From contig JBDNJM010000075.1 in the NCBI GenBank assembly GCA_041687755.1, positions 1-64,000 on the forward strand: 64,000 nucleotides of DNA. The letters are read 5' to 3'. This document shows, one piece after another, positions 8,092 to 16,906 of the stretch. How positions within the stretch are numbered: the first letter of the stretch is position 1; each line of letters starts with the position of its first letter. Made by a program: the position numbers and the translations under genes. This DNA is from JBDNJM01 sp041687755 (lineage in GTDB: Bacteria; Planctomycetota; UBA1135; GCA-002686595). The notes under the pieces were generated by a model. That model searched no databases, was not told where the DNA came from, and worked only from the letters and a program-made list of their open reading frames with translations.

Positions 8092-8877
8092 ATGATTCGC
8101 GCCATGCGTACCGCTGCGTCGGGGATGCTCGCACAACAGATGCGGGTCGACTCGATCGCCAACAACATCTCGAACGCCAACACAGCCGCGTTCAAGAAGG
8201 ACCACTTGTCCTTCCGCTCGCTCCTGTACCGGCAGTTCCGCGAGCCGGGTTCTGCGACGGGCGCGGGCATCTCGAACCCGACCGGCCTGCAGGTCGGCTC
8301 GGGCGTCGAGGTCGGCAGCTCGATGAAGGTCCACAGCCAGGGCGACCTCCAGCAAACCGGCAACGCGCTCGACGTCGGCATCAACGGCGAGGGCTTCTTC
8401 CGCATCGGCATGGGCAACGGCGAGTTCCGCTACACCCGCGACGGCAGCCTGCGCCGCAACGTCGACGGCGACCTGACCACGACGGACGGCTTCTACGTCG
8501 AGCCGCGCATCAACGTGGAGGACGGCGTGACGGGCATCTCGATTGCCCTCGACGGCACGGTCAGCGGGACTAATGAGAACGGCACGCCAGCGACGTACGG
8601 CCAGATGCTGCTCTACGGATTCTCCAACCCGGCCGGCCTAAAGGCCATCGGCAGCAACCTCTTCCAGGAGACGGGCAGCTCGGGCGCCGCGGTGCAGGGC
8701 ATTCCCGGCACGCAGGGCAGCGGACTGATCGTGCAAGGGTCCCTGGAGCGCAGCAACGTCCAGGTTGTGGAAGAGCTCATCGAGCTGATCCAGGCCCAGC
8801 GCAACTACGAGGTCAACAGCCGCACGATCAAGGTCGGTGACGAGATGCTCCAGCAGGTCTCGAACCTCCTCCAGTAG
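8092..8877 (+). CDS. flgG: Flagellar distal rod protein FlgG
   Basis: This 261-aa protein is the expected length for FlgG. It begins MIRAMRTAASGMLAQQ and has NNISNANTAAFKK, the internal block QTGNALDVGINGEGFF, and the C-terminal helix VEELIELIQAQRNYEVNSR; all are FlgG hallmarks. It builds the distal rod between FlgF and the hook, inside the L and P rings encoded next. It follows flgF with almost no gap and precedes flgA by 17 bases. Confidence 0.95.
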   Translation: MIRAMRTAASGMLAQQMRVDSIANNISNANTAAFKKDHLSFRSLLYRQFREPGSATGAGISNPTGLQVGSGVEVGSSMKVHSQGDLQQTGNALDVGINGEGFFRIGMGNGEFRYTRDGSLRRNVDGDLTTTDGFYVEPRINVEDGVTGISIALDGTVSGTNENGTPATYGQMLLYGFSNPAGLKAIGSNLFQETGSSGAAVQGIPGTQGSGLIVQGSLERSNVQVVEELIELIQAQRNYEVNSRTIKVGDEMLQQVSNLLQ

Positions 8878-8894
8878 GCCAGATCCTCCAAGCC

Positions 8895-9875
8895 ATGATG
8901 CAACTTGCACTCTTGACCTTCGGCCTGGCGCTTGCGCCGGCCCAGACCGGCTCGACGGCGACCCTCTCGCTTCCGATGGAGGCTCACGTCAGCGGCCGCG
9001 AGATCCTGATCGGCGAGATCTGCGAGGTGCGCTCCGCGGACCCCGAGCTCGCCGCGCGGATCGAGCAGGCGAGCCTGGGCTACGCGCCTTCGCCCAGCTA
9101 CAGCCGGCTGCTGTTCAACTACCGCATCGAGGAGCAGATCGAGCGCTTGTTCGAAGGTCTCGATCTGACGGTCACCGGCGAGCGCAGCGTGCGCGTCTGG
9201 CCGAAGACCGAGGCGGTCGAGGAAGACGAGCTGCGGCTCGCCGTCGAGTCCGCAGTTCGCGCGGCCCTCGGGGGCCGCGATGTCGAGCTGGCGTTCGTCG
9301 GCGTGCCGCCCACGCTAGAGATTCCGGCGGGCGGGTCGGCCCCGCGGCTCGAGCCGCGTGTCATCGAGGCCAACCTGCGCCCGGGCATCATCGAGGTGCC
9401 GGTGGACGTGTTCGTCGACGAGGCGCGCTACCGCACCCTGCGCACCCAGGTCGAGTTGATCGAGTGGAGCCTGGTGCCGGTCCTCAAGCGCGACCTGCCG
9501 CCCGGCGCAAACCTCTCGGCCGTGGACTTCGAAATGGCCCGCATCCGGGCGACCTCCGCCCCGAACTCGGCGCCACTCACCATCCAAATGGCGCACGGCT
9601 CGATTGCAAGCCGCGGCCTGCGCAAGGGCGAGCCGGTGCGCGACATCGACGTGCACCGTCCGCTCGCCGTCGTGCTCGGCCAAGCCGTGAGCATCGAAGT
9701 GCGCCGCGGCGCCGTCCGCGCGCGCTCGATGGGCGTCGCGATGGACTCTGGCTCGATCGGCGGCCGCATCGGCGTGCGCCTGCTCGACAGCGGCCGCGAG
9801 ATGCAGGGCGTCATCCAGTCGCGCGACAACGTCGTCGTCGATCTCGGGGATCCGATCGGGCTCTCCAGGCGCTAG
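8895..9875 (+). CDS. flgA: Flagellar P-ring assembly chaperone FlgA
   Basis: This 326-aa periplasmic protein helps FlgI assemble into the P ring. A signal peptide is visible (MMQLALLTFGLALAPAQ). The C-terminal half is a SAF-type domain with VLKRDLPPGANLSAVDFEM, IASRGLRKGEPVRDIDV and a closing MQGVIQSRDNVVVDLGDP block typical of FlgA. It is longer than enterobacterial FlgA because of an N-terminal half with little recognisable similarity. The position between flgG and flgHI supports the assignment. Confidence 0.85.
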   Translation: MMQLALLTFGLALAPAQTGSTATLSLPMEAHVSGREILIGEICEVRSADPELAARIEQASLGYAPSPSYSRLLFNYRIEEQIERLFEGLDLTVTGERSVRVWPKTEAVEEDELRLAVESAVRAALGGRDVELAFVGVPPTLEIPAGGSAPRLEPRVIEANLRPGIIEVPVDVFVDEARYRTLRTQVELIEWSLVPVLKRDLPPGANLSAVDFEMARIRATSAPNSAPLTIQMAHGSIASRGLRKGEPVRDIDVHRPLAVVLGQAVSIEVRRGAVRARSMGVAMDSGSIGGRIGVRLLDSGREMQGVIQSRDNVVVDLGDPIGLSRR

Positions 9876-9897
9876 GCCACGAACCGGAAACACAACC

Positions 9898-10554
9898 ATG
9901 CTGTACCTGCTCCATTCGAAGGCCTTCCGACTTGCACTCTGCGCCGTGGCCGCGGCCGCGCTCGCGGAGAGCGGGCTCGCCCAGCTCCAGTCTGGCGCGC
10001 GCCCGGGTTCGATCTACAACGCGAGCGCCGGACCGATCGGCGTCATCGCGGACAAGACCGCCCGACGCGTGGGCGACCTGTTGACCGTGATCGTCAGTGA
10101 GACCAACGACATCTCGAACGAGGAGCAGGCCGACCTTCAGAAGTCGACCAACCTCAACTACGAGCTGACGACGTTCCAGCTCGCGCCGAACCTGTTCAAC
10201 CCGCTCCCGGACCTCGGCGCGACCTCGAACGATCAGTTCACGGGCCAGGCGCAGGTCCAGAAGCGCGACACGTTCGAGGCCCGCCTGACCGCGATGGTCG
10301 TGGACGTGCTGCCCAACGGAAACCTGGTGCTGTCCGGTCGCCGCGAGATCCGCGTCGAAGATCAGACCAAGCTGATCGAGTTCTCCGGCGTCGTGCGCAA
10401 GTTGGACGTGACGCCGGTCAACACGATCCGAAGCGAGCTCGTCGCCGACGCGCGCATCAGCTACGTGGGCAATGGCCCGACGACCCGCACGACCCAGCGC
10501 ACCGGCGGCGGCTCCTGGGTGCATCGCACGCTCGACTGGCTCTGGCCCTTCTAG
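9898..10554 (+). CDS. flgH: Flagellar L-ring protein FlgH
   Basis: This 218-aa outer-membrane ring protein has the FlgH core: a start near SIYN, VGDLLTVIVSETNDISN, FEARLTAMVVDVLPNGNLV, LSGRREIRVEDQTKLIEFSG and a C-terminal ISYVGNG. Canonical FlgH is a lipoprotein, but the signal peptide here ends in an Ala-rich stretch with LAQ and has no Cys at the cleavage site; the only early Cys (residue 15) is inside the hydrophobic core. This copy therefore looks non-lipidated. It sits between flgA and flgI in the operon. Confidence 0.92.
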   Translation: MLYLLHSKAFRLALCAVAAAALAESGLAQLQSGARPGSIYNASAGPIGVIADKTARRVGDLLTVIVSETNDISNEEQADLQKSTNLNYELTTFQLAPNLFNPLPDLGATSNDQFTGQAQVQKRDTFEARLTAMVVDVLPNGNLVLSGRREIRVEDQTKLIEFSGVVRKLDVTPVNTIRSELVADARISYVGNGPTTRTTQRTGGGSWVHRTLDWLWPF

Positions 10555-10579
10555 GCCCTAAGGCGCCAACCCCAAGATC

Positions 10580-11908
10580 ATGCTCTCTCTACTCCTCTGC
10601 CTGCTCCTGCAGCAGCCTGGCGCGCAAGCGCCCGCGGCCCAGCCGTGGCCGGTCGCCGACTCGGAGTCGTTGCCGCCCGTCGCGGGACCCGTCGCGGCAC
10701 CCGCGGCGGCCCAGGCGCTGACCCCGGCTGCCACGAATTCGGCCGAGCTCGGTCTGTGGACCAACGGCGTGGCCGCGCCGGCCCAGCCGAGCGGGAGCTC
10801 CCGCGCGACGCTGACCACTAGCCCGCGCATCAACAACCAGCTCGCCCGGGGCCGCAGCAGCCGCTCGATGGTGCGCGTCAAGGACCTGGCGCGCGTCCGC
10901 GGCCAGGAAGAAAACAGGGTCTACGGGATCGGCATTGTGCTGGGTCTCGCGGGCACCGGCGACTCGGGTCTGGCGTCGCGGCTCGCGCTGTCCAACTTGC
11001 TCAGGACCCAGAACATCAACCTGAACATTGCCCAGATCACGAGCAACAACGTTGCCGTGGTCATGGTCGAAGCGACCCTGCCGCCTGGCGCAAAGCCCGG
11101 CCGACTCCTCGATGCCCGGGTCTCCTCGATGTACGACTCGGAGAGTCTGGACGGTGGAAACCTGGTGTTCTCCGAGCTTAGCGACGCGCTGGGCACCACC
11201 GTCTACGCCATCGCTTCGGGCGCGATCTCGACCGGTGCGATCAGCGCCGAGGGCGACGGCGCCTCGGTGACGCGCAATCATTTGACGGTGGGACGGATTC
11301 CGCTCGGCGCCAAGATTGAGCGGGCCGTCCCGAGTCGCCTCTCCAGCGAACAGGGCGTGATCTACCTCGACCTGCTCCCGCGCAGCGGCGGGTTCGGCAA
11401 CTCCGTACGCGTCGCCGACGCCGTGAACAGCTTCTACCCCGGGGTCGCTACACCGATGGACGCGATGAGCGTGCAGGTTACGCCCGACATGGCCCTGAGC
11501 GAGGGCGACCTGGTGCGCTACGTCGCATCGCTGCTCGCCGTGCAGTTTGAGCCCGAGGCCAGCGCGCGCATCGTGATCAACGAGCGCACCGGCGTGATCG
11601 TCCTGGGCGAAGAGGTCCGCATCGGTCGCGGCGCGATCACCAAGGGCAACCTGACGGTGACGATCTCCGAGACCCCGCAGGTCAGCCAGCCCGGCCCGCT
11701 AAGCGAAGGCGAGACGGTCGTGGTCCCGCGCACGGACATCAACGTGCAGGAGGAAAACCGAGCGCTGACCCTGGTCCCGGGAGCCGCGACGCTCGCCGAG
11801 GTCGTCGAAGTGCTCAACGTGCTCGGCGTCACGCCGCGCGACATGATCCAGATCCTGCAGTCGATGTCAGCCTCCGGAATGCTCCACGGCGAGCTGATCA
11901 TCCAATGA
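10580..11908 (+). CDS. flgI: Flagellar P-ring protein FlgI
   Basis: This 442-aa periplasmic ring protein starts with a short signal (MLSLLLCLLLQQPG). About 75 residues of Ala/Pro/Ser-rich linker follow before the conserved core begins at VRVKDLARVRGQEENRVYGI. Further FlgI blocks are VLGLAGTGDSG, LPPGAKPGRLLDARVSS and a C terminus MIQILQSMSASGMLHGELII. The linker makes it longer than the roughly 365-aa enterobacterial protein. Its last four bases overlap the flgJ start (ATGA), suggesting translational coupling. Confidence 0.93.
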   Translation: MLSLLLCLLLQQPGAQAPAAQPWPVADSESLPPVAGPVAAPAAAQALTPAATNSAELGLWTNGVAAPAQPSGSSRATLTTSPRINNQLARGRSSRSMVRVKDLARVRGQEENRVYGIGIVLGLAGTGDSGLASRLALSNLLRTQNINLNIAQITSNNVAVVMVEATLPPGAKPGRLLDARVSSMYDSESLDGGNLVFSELSDALGTTVYAIASGAISTGAISAEGDGASVTRNHLTVGRIPLGAKIERAVPSRLSSEQGVIYLDLLPRSGGFGNSVRVADAVNSFYPGVATPMDAMSVQVTPDMALSEGDLVRYVASLLAVQFEPEASARIVINERTGVIVLGEEVRIGRGAITKGNLTVTISETPQVSQPGPLSEGETVVVPRTDINVQEENRALTLVPGAATLAEVVEVLNVLGVTPRDMIQILQSMSASGMLHGELIIQ

Positions 11909-12288
11909 ACGACGCCATCGGAGGACTGAACCACCTCGAGTCTTTCGCGTCCCAGGCGCGCGCGACGGCGGCAGCTTCGGAGCTGCGCAGTGCCGAGTCG
12001 GCGGCCTCCGAGGGCCGCGGGGCCGAGGCGGAGAAGGCGCTTGAGGGCCTGTTCACGAAGATGCTCGTCAAGGAGATGCGAAAGGGTCTCGGCGAGGGCT
12101 TCTTCGGCACCGGTCCGGGCGCCGACACGTACGCGGAGTGGTTCGACGATCACTTGGCGGAGGGCCTAGCCGAGGGCGGTGCCTTCGATCTCGGGCCGTT
12201 GCTCGAGCAGTTCCGCGCCGAGCGGGTGCAGGCTTCGAACGAGGAAGGGGAGGCCGCGGCCGAAGAGGGCGCGGAGACAGATCTATGA
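11905..12288 (+). CDS. flgJ: Rod-binding protein, FlgJ N-terminal type
   Basis: This 127-aa protein corresponds to the rod-capping N-terminal domain of FlgJ (KALEGLFTKMLVKEMRKGL, then ADTYAEWFDDHLAE). The C-terminal muramidase domain found in gammaproteobacterial FlgJ is absent, so wall hydrolysis for rod passage must come from elsewhere. The start overlaps flgI by four bases and the stop overlaps the next ATG in the same way. The tail is rich in Glu and Ala. Confidence 0.85.
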   Translation: MNDAIGGLNHLESFASQARATAAASELRSAESAASEGRGAEAEKALEGLFTKMLVKEMRKGLGEGFFGTGPGADTYAEWFDDHLAEGLAEGGAFDLGPLLEQFRAERVQASNEEGEAAAEEGAETDL

Positions 12289-12761
12289 GCTACACCATTC
12301 ACTTGCGTCAGCTCGAAGCCTGGCTCCAGAAAGAGCTCGGCGCGCGCCACGCGCTGCTCGACGTGCTCGCTGCCCAGGGGCAAGCGCTGCTCGAGGGCGA
12401 TATCGATCGCGTCGAGGCCTGCACCCTCGCGGTGCAGGAGGCGGCCGCGGCTGCCTGCAGCCGCGGGCTGCGTCGTGGGCCGCTGATGGACGCCCTGGCC
12501 GAGTCCTTCGGCGTGGCTTGCGGCAGCCTCACGGTCGGCAGCGTCTGCGAGCGCCTGGGCCCTGAGGCGGAGCGCACGGCCAAGCTGCGCGCGGAGCTGC
12601 TCGACATAGCGCGGGCCGAGATCGAGCAGGTCAAGCGCAACGCCGCGTTGGCTCGCTCCCAGGGGCAGGCCACCACCGAAATTCTGAAGATCGTGCTCGG
12701 CTCCGACGACGGATTCGACCCGACCGAACACAGCGGGGGCCTCGTCAACGCGAGGGCCTAA
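12285..12761 (+). CDS. flgN: FlgN-like flagellar export chaperone
   Basis: This 158-aa mostly helical cytoplasmic protein begins MSYTIHLRQLEAWLQKELGA. It has the pattern of FlgN, the chaperone that delivers FlgK and FlgL to the export gate: an N-terminal helix, a VEACTLAVQEAA helix, and a C-terminal helix with AEIEQVKRNAALARSQGQ. The family is poorly conserved in sequence, so the position immediately before flgK and flgL carries much of the weight. The start overlaps the flgJ stop (ATGA). Confidence 0.7.
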   Translation: MSYTIHLRQLEAWLQKELGARHALLDVLAAQGQALLEGDIDRVEACTLAVQEAAAAACSRGLRRGPLMDALAESFGVACGSLTVGSVCERLGPEAERTAKLRAELLDIARAEIEQVKRNAALARSQGQATTEILKIVLGSDDGFDPTEHSGGLVNARA

Positions 12762-12773
12762 GGGAGAAAAATC

Positions 12774-15128
12774 ATGGGCTCCATGGGAATCTCGACCGGC
12801 CTGAAGGCCTTGCTCGCCGCCCAGTACTCGCTGGACACGGTCGGCAACAACCTGGCCAACTCGAACACGCCGGGGTACTCGCGCCAGCGCGTGGATCTGG
12901 CGCAGAGCTTGTCGATCTCGCGTCGCGGGCTGTTGATGGGCACGGGCGTGGACGCGCTCCAGATCAACCGCGCCGTGGACGAGGTGATCGAGCGTCGGCT
13001 GCTGAGCCAGCGCGGTATCCAGGGCCGCCTGCTGCAGCGCTGGGAGAACGGTCGCGAGCTCGAGCTGGTCTTCGGCGAGCTCGAAGGCGTCGGCATCTCG
13101 GCGGCGCTCGACGACTTCTTCAGCTCGACCAGCGCGCTGTCGGTCGATCCGACCGACGCGATTCTGCGCACCGGGTTCGTCCAGGACGCTAGCAGCCTCG
13201 CCAGCCGCTTCAACGAAATCTCCAGCTCGCTGACGGACCTTGGCGGTTCGTCGGAGAGCCAGGCCAAGGCCCTCGTCGCCCAGGTCAATGGGCTGACCGG
13301 GCAGATCGCCGACCTCAACGTCCAGATCGCCAAGCTCGAGCCAGCGGGCAACCAAGCCAACGGCCTGCGCGACCAACGCCAGGTGCTGATGGGCGAGCTG
13401 GCCGAAATCGTCGAGGTCCAGACGGTCGAGGACGACCTCGGCCAGTACCGCGTCTACGTGGAGGGCAACCTGCTGGTGGGCGGGGACCGGGCGCTCAAGC
13501 TGGACTTGGAGCGCAACTCGGACGGGCAGCTCGAAGCACGTCTTGAGGGCGCCTCCAAGGCCCTGAAGGTGAGCGGCGGACGGCTCTCCGCCGTGCTGAA
13601 CTCTGATGCGTCCTCAACGGACGGATTGAACAGCGAGCTCGACGAGCTCGCCAAGGCCTTCATCTTCGAGGCGAACCAGGTGCACTCGACGGGCATCTCG
13701 CCCAGCGGCGGCTTTTCGCTGCTGCGCGCGAGTAACCCGCTTGTGGACAGCGACGGCAGCGGCCTGGTCGGCGACGAGCGGCTGATCGAGGCGGGGTTGC
13801 CCTTCGATCTGACCGAGGGCAGCCTGCGGATCAACATGGTCGACGAGACCACCGGCGCCGTCGTTAGCCATGAGATCAAGATCGACCCGGAGCAAACGAC
13901 GGTGGAGGACTTCCAGACTGCCCTAGACGGCATCCCTGGCCTCTCGTCGACCATCGACGAGGACGGCTACCTCACGCTGCAGGCCGACGCCGGCCAGCGC
14001 TTCGACTTCTCCAACCGGATCGACGCGAACCCGGACAAGGCGGGCACCTTCGGCGGCGGCCAGGCGAGCCTCGGCGGCGAGCTCGACGGGCCCTTCGCGC
14101 TGCTCGACGGCCAGACGCTCGACTTCGCGGTGCCGGCCGGTGGCGCCACGAACGTGAGCGTCGCCTTCTCCAGCGCGGACTTCGAGAACCTGTCCGCCGC
14201 GACCGCCGAAGAAGTGGCGGCCGCGCTCAACGCGGACGCCGGCTTCTCAGCCGCGGGGCTGACCGCGGTGGATGTGGACGGCCACCTGCACGTGCAGACC
14301 GCGGGCAGTGGATCCCCCCAGAGCTTCGAGGTCGCCGGCGGCAGCGCCTCGACCGGCCTGGGCTTTTCCGGGCTAATCGGGCAGGCCGCCCAGGGCAGCG
14401 ACCTGAACGGCGGCGTGGAGCTCTCCGGTTCTTACACCGGCGACGGCGACGCGCAGTTCACGTTCGTGCCCTCCGGCGACGGGACCGTGGGCACGACCCC
14501 CGACCTGCAGGTGCTGGTCTACGACGAGCAGGGCGGCCTAGTCGCGACCCTCGACGTAGGCGAGGGCTACCAGCCGGGCACCAAGCTGGACGTGGTCGAC
14601 GGGATCGAGGCCTCCTTTAGCCTGGCCGAGCTGTCCGCCACCGACAACGATCGCTTCACCGTCGACGCGACCTCCGACTCGGACTCCTCCGACGTGCTCG
14701 TCGCGCTGGGCTTGAACGGCCTCTATACCGGATCGGACGCAGCCTCGATGGCGGTGGACGAGCGGCTGCTCGAAGACCCGGATCAGCTGGCCTTCTCCTA
14801 CAGCGGCGCGAGCGGCGACAACGCGGGCTTGCTCGCGATGCTCGACGTGCAGGACCGCGGCGCGGACCTGCTAGAGGGCGTTTCGATCGGCGACCGCTAC
14901 GGCGAGATGATCAGCGGACTCGGGTTCGAGGTCGCCGGCCTGGAGGGCTCGCTGGACTCCTCCAACACGGTGCTCACCGCCCTGCAGGCGCGGCGTGACT
15001 CCGTGAGCGCGGTGAACGTCGACGAGGAACTCGTCGACATGGTGCGCTTCCAGCAGGCCTACGCCGCCGCCTCCCAGTACCTCTCCATCGTCAGCAGGCT
15101 CGAGGACGACCTGCTGCGGATTCTCTGA
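12774..15128 (+). CDS. flgK: Flagellar hook-associated protein FlgK (HAP1), enlarged
   Basis: This 784-aa protein joins hook to filament. The N terminus (MGISTGLKALLAAQYSLD, then GNNLANSNTPGYSRQRV) and C terminus (SAVNVDEELVDMVRFQQAYA, then ASQYLSIVSRLEDDLL) are classic FlgK. Enterobacterial FlgK is about 550 aa; the extra length lies between about residues 330 and 680 as Gly/Asp-rich beta domains that would project from the junction surface. ATG 12774 is preceded by AGGGAG, a good ribosome binding site. Confidence 0.93.
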   Translation: MGSMGISTGLKALLAAQYSLDTVGNNLANSNTPGYSRQRVDLAQSLSISRRGLLMGTGVDALQINRAVDEVIERRLLSQRGIQGRLLQRWENGRELELVFGELEGVGISAALDDFFSSTSALSVDPTDAILRTGFVQDASSLASRFNEISSSLTDLGGSSESQAKALVAQVNGLTGQIADLNVQIAKLEPAGNQANGLRDQRQVLMGELAEIVEVQTVEDDLGQYRVYVEGNLLVGGDRALKLDLERNSDGQLEARLEGASKALKVSGGRLSAVLNSDASSTDGLNSELDELAKAFIFEANQVHSTGISPSGGFSLLRASNPLVDSDGSGLVGDERLIEAGLPFDLTEGSLRINMVDETTGAVVSHEIKIDPEQTTVEDFQTALDGIPGLSSTIDEDGYLTLQADAGQRFDFSNRIDANPDKAGTFGGGQASLGGELDGPFALLDGQTLDFAVPAGGATNVSVAFSSADFENLSAATAEEVAAALNADAGFSAAGLTAVDVDGHLHVQTAGSGSPQSFEVAGGSASTGLGFSGLIGQAAQGSDLNGGVELSGSYTGDGDAQFTFVPSGDGTVGTTPDLQVLVYDEQGGLVATLDVGEGYQPGTKLDVVDGIEASFSLAELSATDNDRFTVDATSDSDSSDVLVALGLNGLYTGSDAASMAVDERLLEDPDQLAFSYSGASGDNAGLLAMLDVQDRGADLLEGVSIGDRYGEMISGLGFEVAGLEGSLDSSNTVLTALQARRDSVSAVNVDEELVDMVRFQQAYAAASQYLSIVSRLEDDLLRIL

Positions 15129-15144
15129 TCCGGACAACGTTACT

Positions 15145-16575
15145 ATGGCTATTCCCGCACGCATTCCTACGAGCGCCAGCTACACGCGGCTCCTGTCCGG
15201 CCTGAACCTCAACGGTTCGAGGTTGCTGAGGGCCCAGAATCAGCTGACGACGGGCCTCCGGATCGCGAAGCCCTCCGACGACCCCGCGGGAGCCGCGCGT
15301 GTTCTCGGTCTGAACCAGCGGCTGGCCGAGGCCGCGCGGCGTCAGGAAGCGCTGCTGCGCGGCGTGGACACGCTCGACTCCGCGGGCTCGGAGCTGCAGG
15401 GCGTGAGCGGCCTGTACACCGACCTGCGCGAGCTTGTCGTGCAAAGCCTGAACGGCACGCTGAACGACGGCGATCGTGAGGTGATCGCCTCCGAGATCAA
15501 GCTGCTGCGCGAGCAGCTGCTGGAGTTCGCGAACGCCCAGCTGGCAGATCGGCACCTGTTCGGCGGCACGGAGAGCCGCTCGGCTCCGTTCGAGGAGGTC
15601 ACGATCGACGGCAAGAAGCGGGTCATCTACAAGGGCGACTCCGACGAGCTGGAGCTGGAGATCGGCTCCGGTCTGACGGCGCCGATTACCCTCGCCGGCG
15701 ACGCAATCTTCGGAGCCTTCGAGCCCTCCGGCGTGACCCTCACGGGCAACACGGGCGTCGCGCTCGGCTCCACGGCCAACGAGGGCACGTCCTACGACGA
15801 ACTGGTGTTCCGCACCACCTCGACGAACCTCTCTGCGCTAACGGCCAGCGGCATCGGCGCAGGGCCCGGCGACAGCACGCTGCTCGGTACTCAACAACTG
15901 GTAATCGATGCAGGGGCGGGGACGATCCAGCTGGGCTCCGGCCCGGTGACCAACCTCTCCGACTTCGATCTGAGCGAGGTCACCGTCGAGAACGAGGCCG
16001 GCGGCACCGCTTCGCTCGATCTTAGCGCGTGGGACGGGGCCGACGTGGACGCCGCTATCGTCGCGGAGGGCAGCGTTGCTTTCGCCGGCGGCGCGGCGGT
16101 GCCGATCGACTTCACGGACACCGACTTCCGCATGACCGACCCGGCCACCGGGAACATCGTGCATCTGGACATGACGGGCGTCTCGGCCGAGGGCTCGGAG
16201 CTCGTCAGCTACAGCGGCGCCGTCAACGCGTTCGACGTGATCGAAGGGATCATCGAAGACCTCGAGAACGACGACGGCCTGAACGTGAATGACGTCTTTG
16301 ATCGCCTGGGCGACCGGCTGAACGAGCTGGATCGCCACATGGGACGCGTAACCCAGTCCCTCGGCGTGATCGGTTCGCGCTCGAGTCGCCTTTCAACGTC
16401 GGCGGACCGCTTCGCCGAGGCGGAGCTGCGGCTGGAAGGCCTGCGCTCCGACGTTCAGGACGTCGACCTCACCGCGGCCGTGATTGACCTTCAACGCAGC
16501 CAGACCGCGCTGCAAATGACCCAAGCCGCCGGAGCCCAGCTCCTCAACACCTCCCTGCTCGATTACCTCAGATGA
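15145..16575 (+). CDS. flgL: Flagellar hook-associated protein FlgL (HAP3)
   Basis: This 476-aa flagellin-like protein has N-terminal helices (LLRAQNQLTTGLRIAKPSDD) and a C-terminal VDLTAAVIDLQRSQTALQMT followed by LLNTSLLDYLR, as in FlgL/FliC termini. An internal block (QLADRHLFGGTESRSAPF) is diagnostic of FlgL rather than flagellin. About 200 central residues are a beta-rich insertion, making it longer than the usual 300 aa. Its stop overlaps the next start (ATGA). Confidence 0.92.
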   Translation: MAIPARIPTSASYTRLLSGLNLNGSRLLRAQNQLTTGLRIAKPSDDPAGAARVLGLNQRLAEAARRQEALLRGVDTLDSAGSELQGVSGLYTDLRELVVQSLNGTLNDGDREVIASEIKLLREQLLEFANAQLADRHLFGGTESRSAPFEEVTIDGKKRVIYKGDSDELELEIGSGLTAPITLAGDAIFGAFEPSGVTLTGNTGVALGSTANEGTSYDELVFRTTSTNLSALTASGIGAGPGDSTLLGTQQLVIDAGAGTIQLGSGPVTNLSDFDLSEVTVENEAGGTASLDLSAWDGADVDAAIVAEGSVAFAGGAAVPIDFTDTDFRMTDPATGNIVHLDMTGVSAEGSELVSYSGAVNAFDVIEGIIEDLENDDGLNVNDVFDRLGDRLNELDRHMGRVTQSLGVIGSRSSRLSTSADRFAEAELRLEGLRSDVQDVDLTAAVIDLQRSQTALQMTQAAGAQLLNTSLLDYLR

Positions 16576-16901
16576 GCGACGCAAGCATTAACGGTTCGGC
16601 CTCGGCCGGACTTCCCGGGGGCCTGCGCTCCACCGAAGGGGTCGACGCGAAGGCGCGGCCGACCGACGGCAACGCCCCGGCCGCGGCAGCGCGGCCCGAG
16701 TTTAGGGCCCTGCTCGAGCGGCTCAGTCAGAAGGCCGACGACCTGCGCGAAGCCGGCGACGACGCCAACGACGCTCAGGGTTTGGGCCAGGCCGTGGCCC
16801 AGGCCAAGGAAAGCCTGGACGAAGTGCTGGGCCTGAAGGAACAGCTGCTGGAGGCCTACGCCCGACAGCAGCTCATGAACGACAACACCCCGAAGGACTG
16901 A
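16572..16901 (+). CDS. Small helical protein in the flagellar operon, unrecognised (109 aa)
   Basis: The first 45 residues are Ala/Gly/Pro-rich and probably disordered. The rest is predicted helix with heptad-like spacing (RALLERLSQKADDLREAG, then LDEVLGLKEQLLEAYARQQ). This shape could suit an export chaperone or a FlgM-like regulator, but I see no diagnostic motif and do not assign one. It overlaps flgL by four bases and is 5 bases from the next gene, so it is clearly co-transcribed. Many bacteria have fliW or csrA at this position; it resembles neither. Confidence 0.65.
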   Translation: MSDASINGSASAGLPGGLRSTEGVDAKARPTDGNAPAAAARPEFRALLERLSQKADDLREAGDDANDAQGLGQAVAQAKESLDEVLGLKEQLLEAYARQQLMNDNTPKD

Positions 16902-16906
16902 TCATC

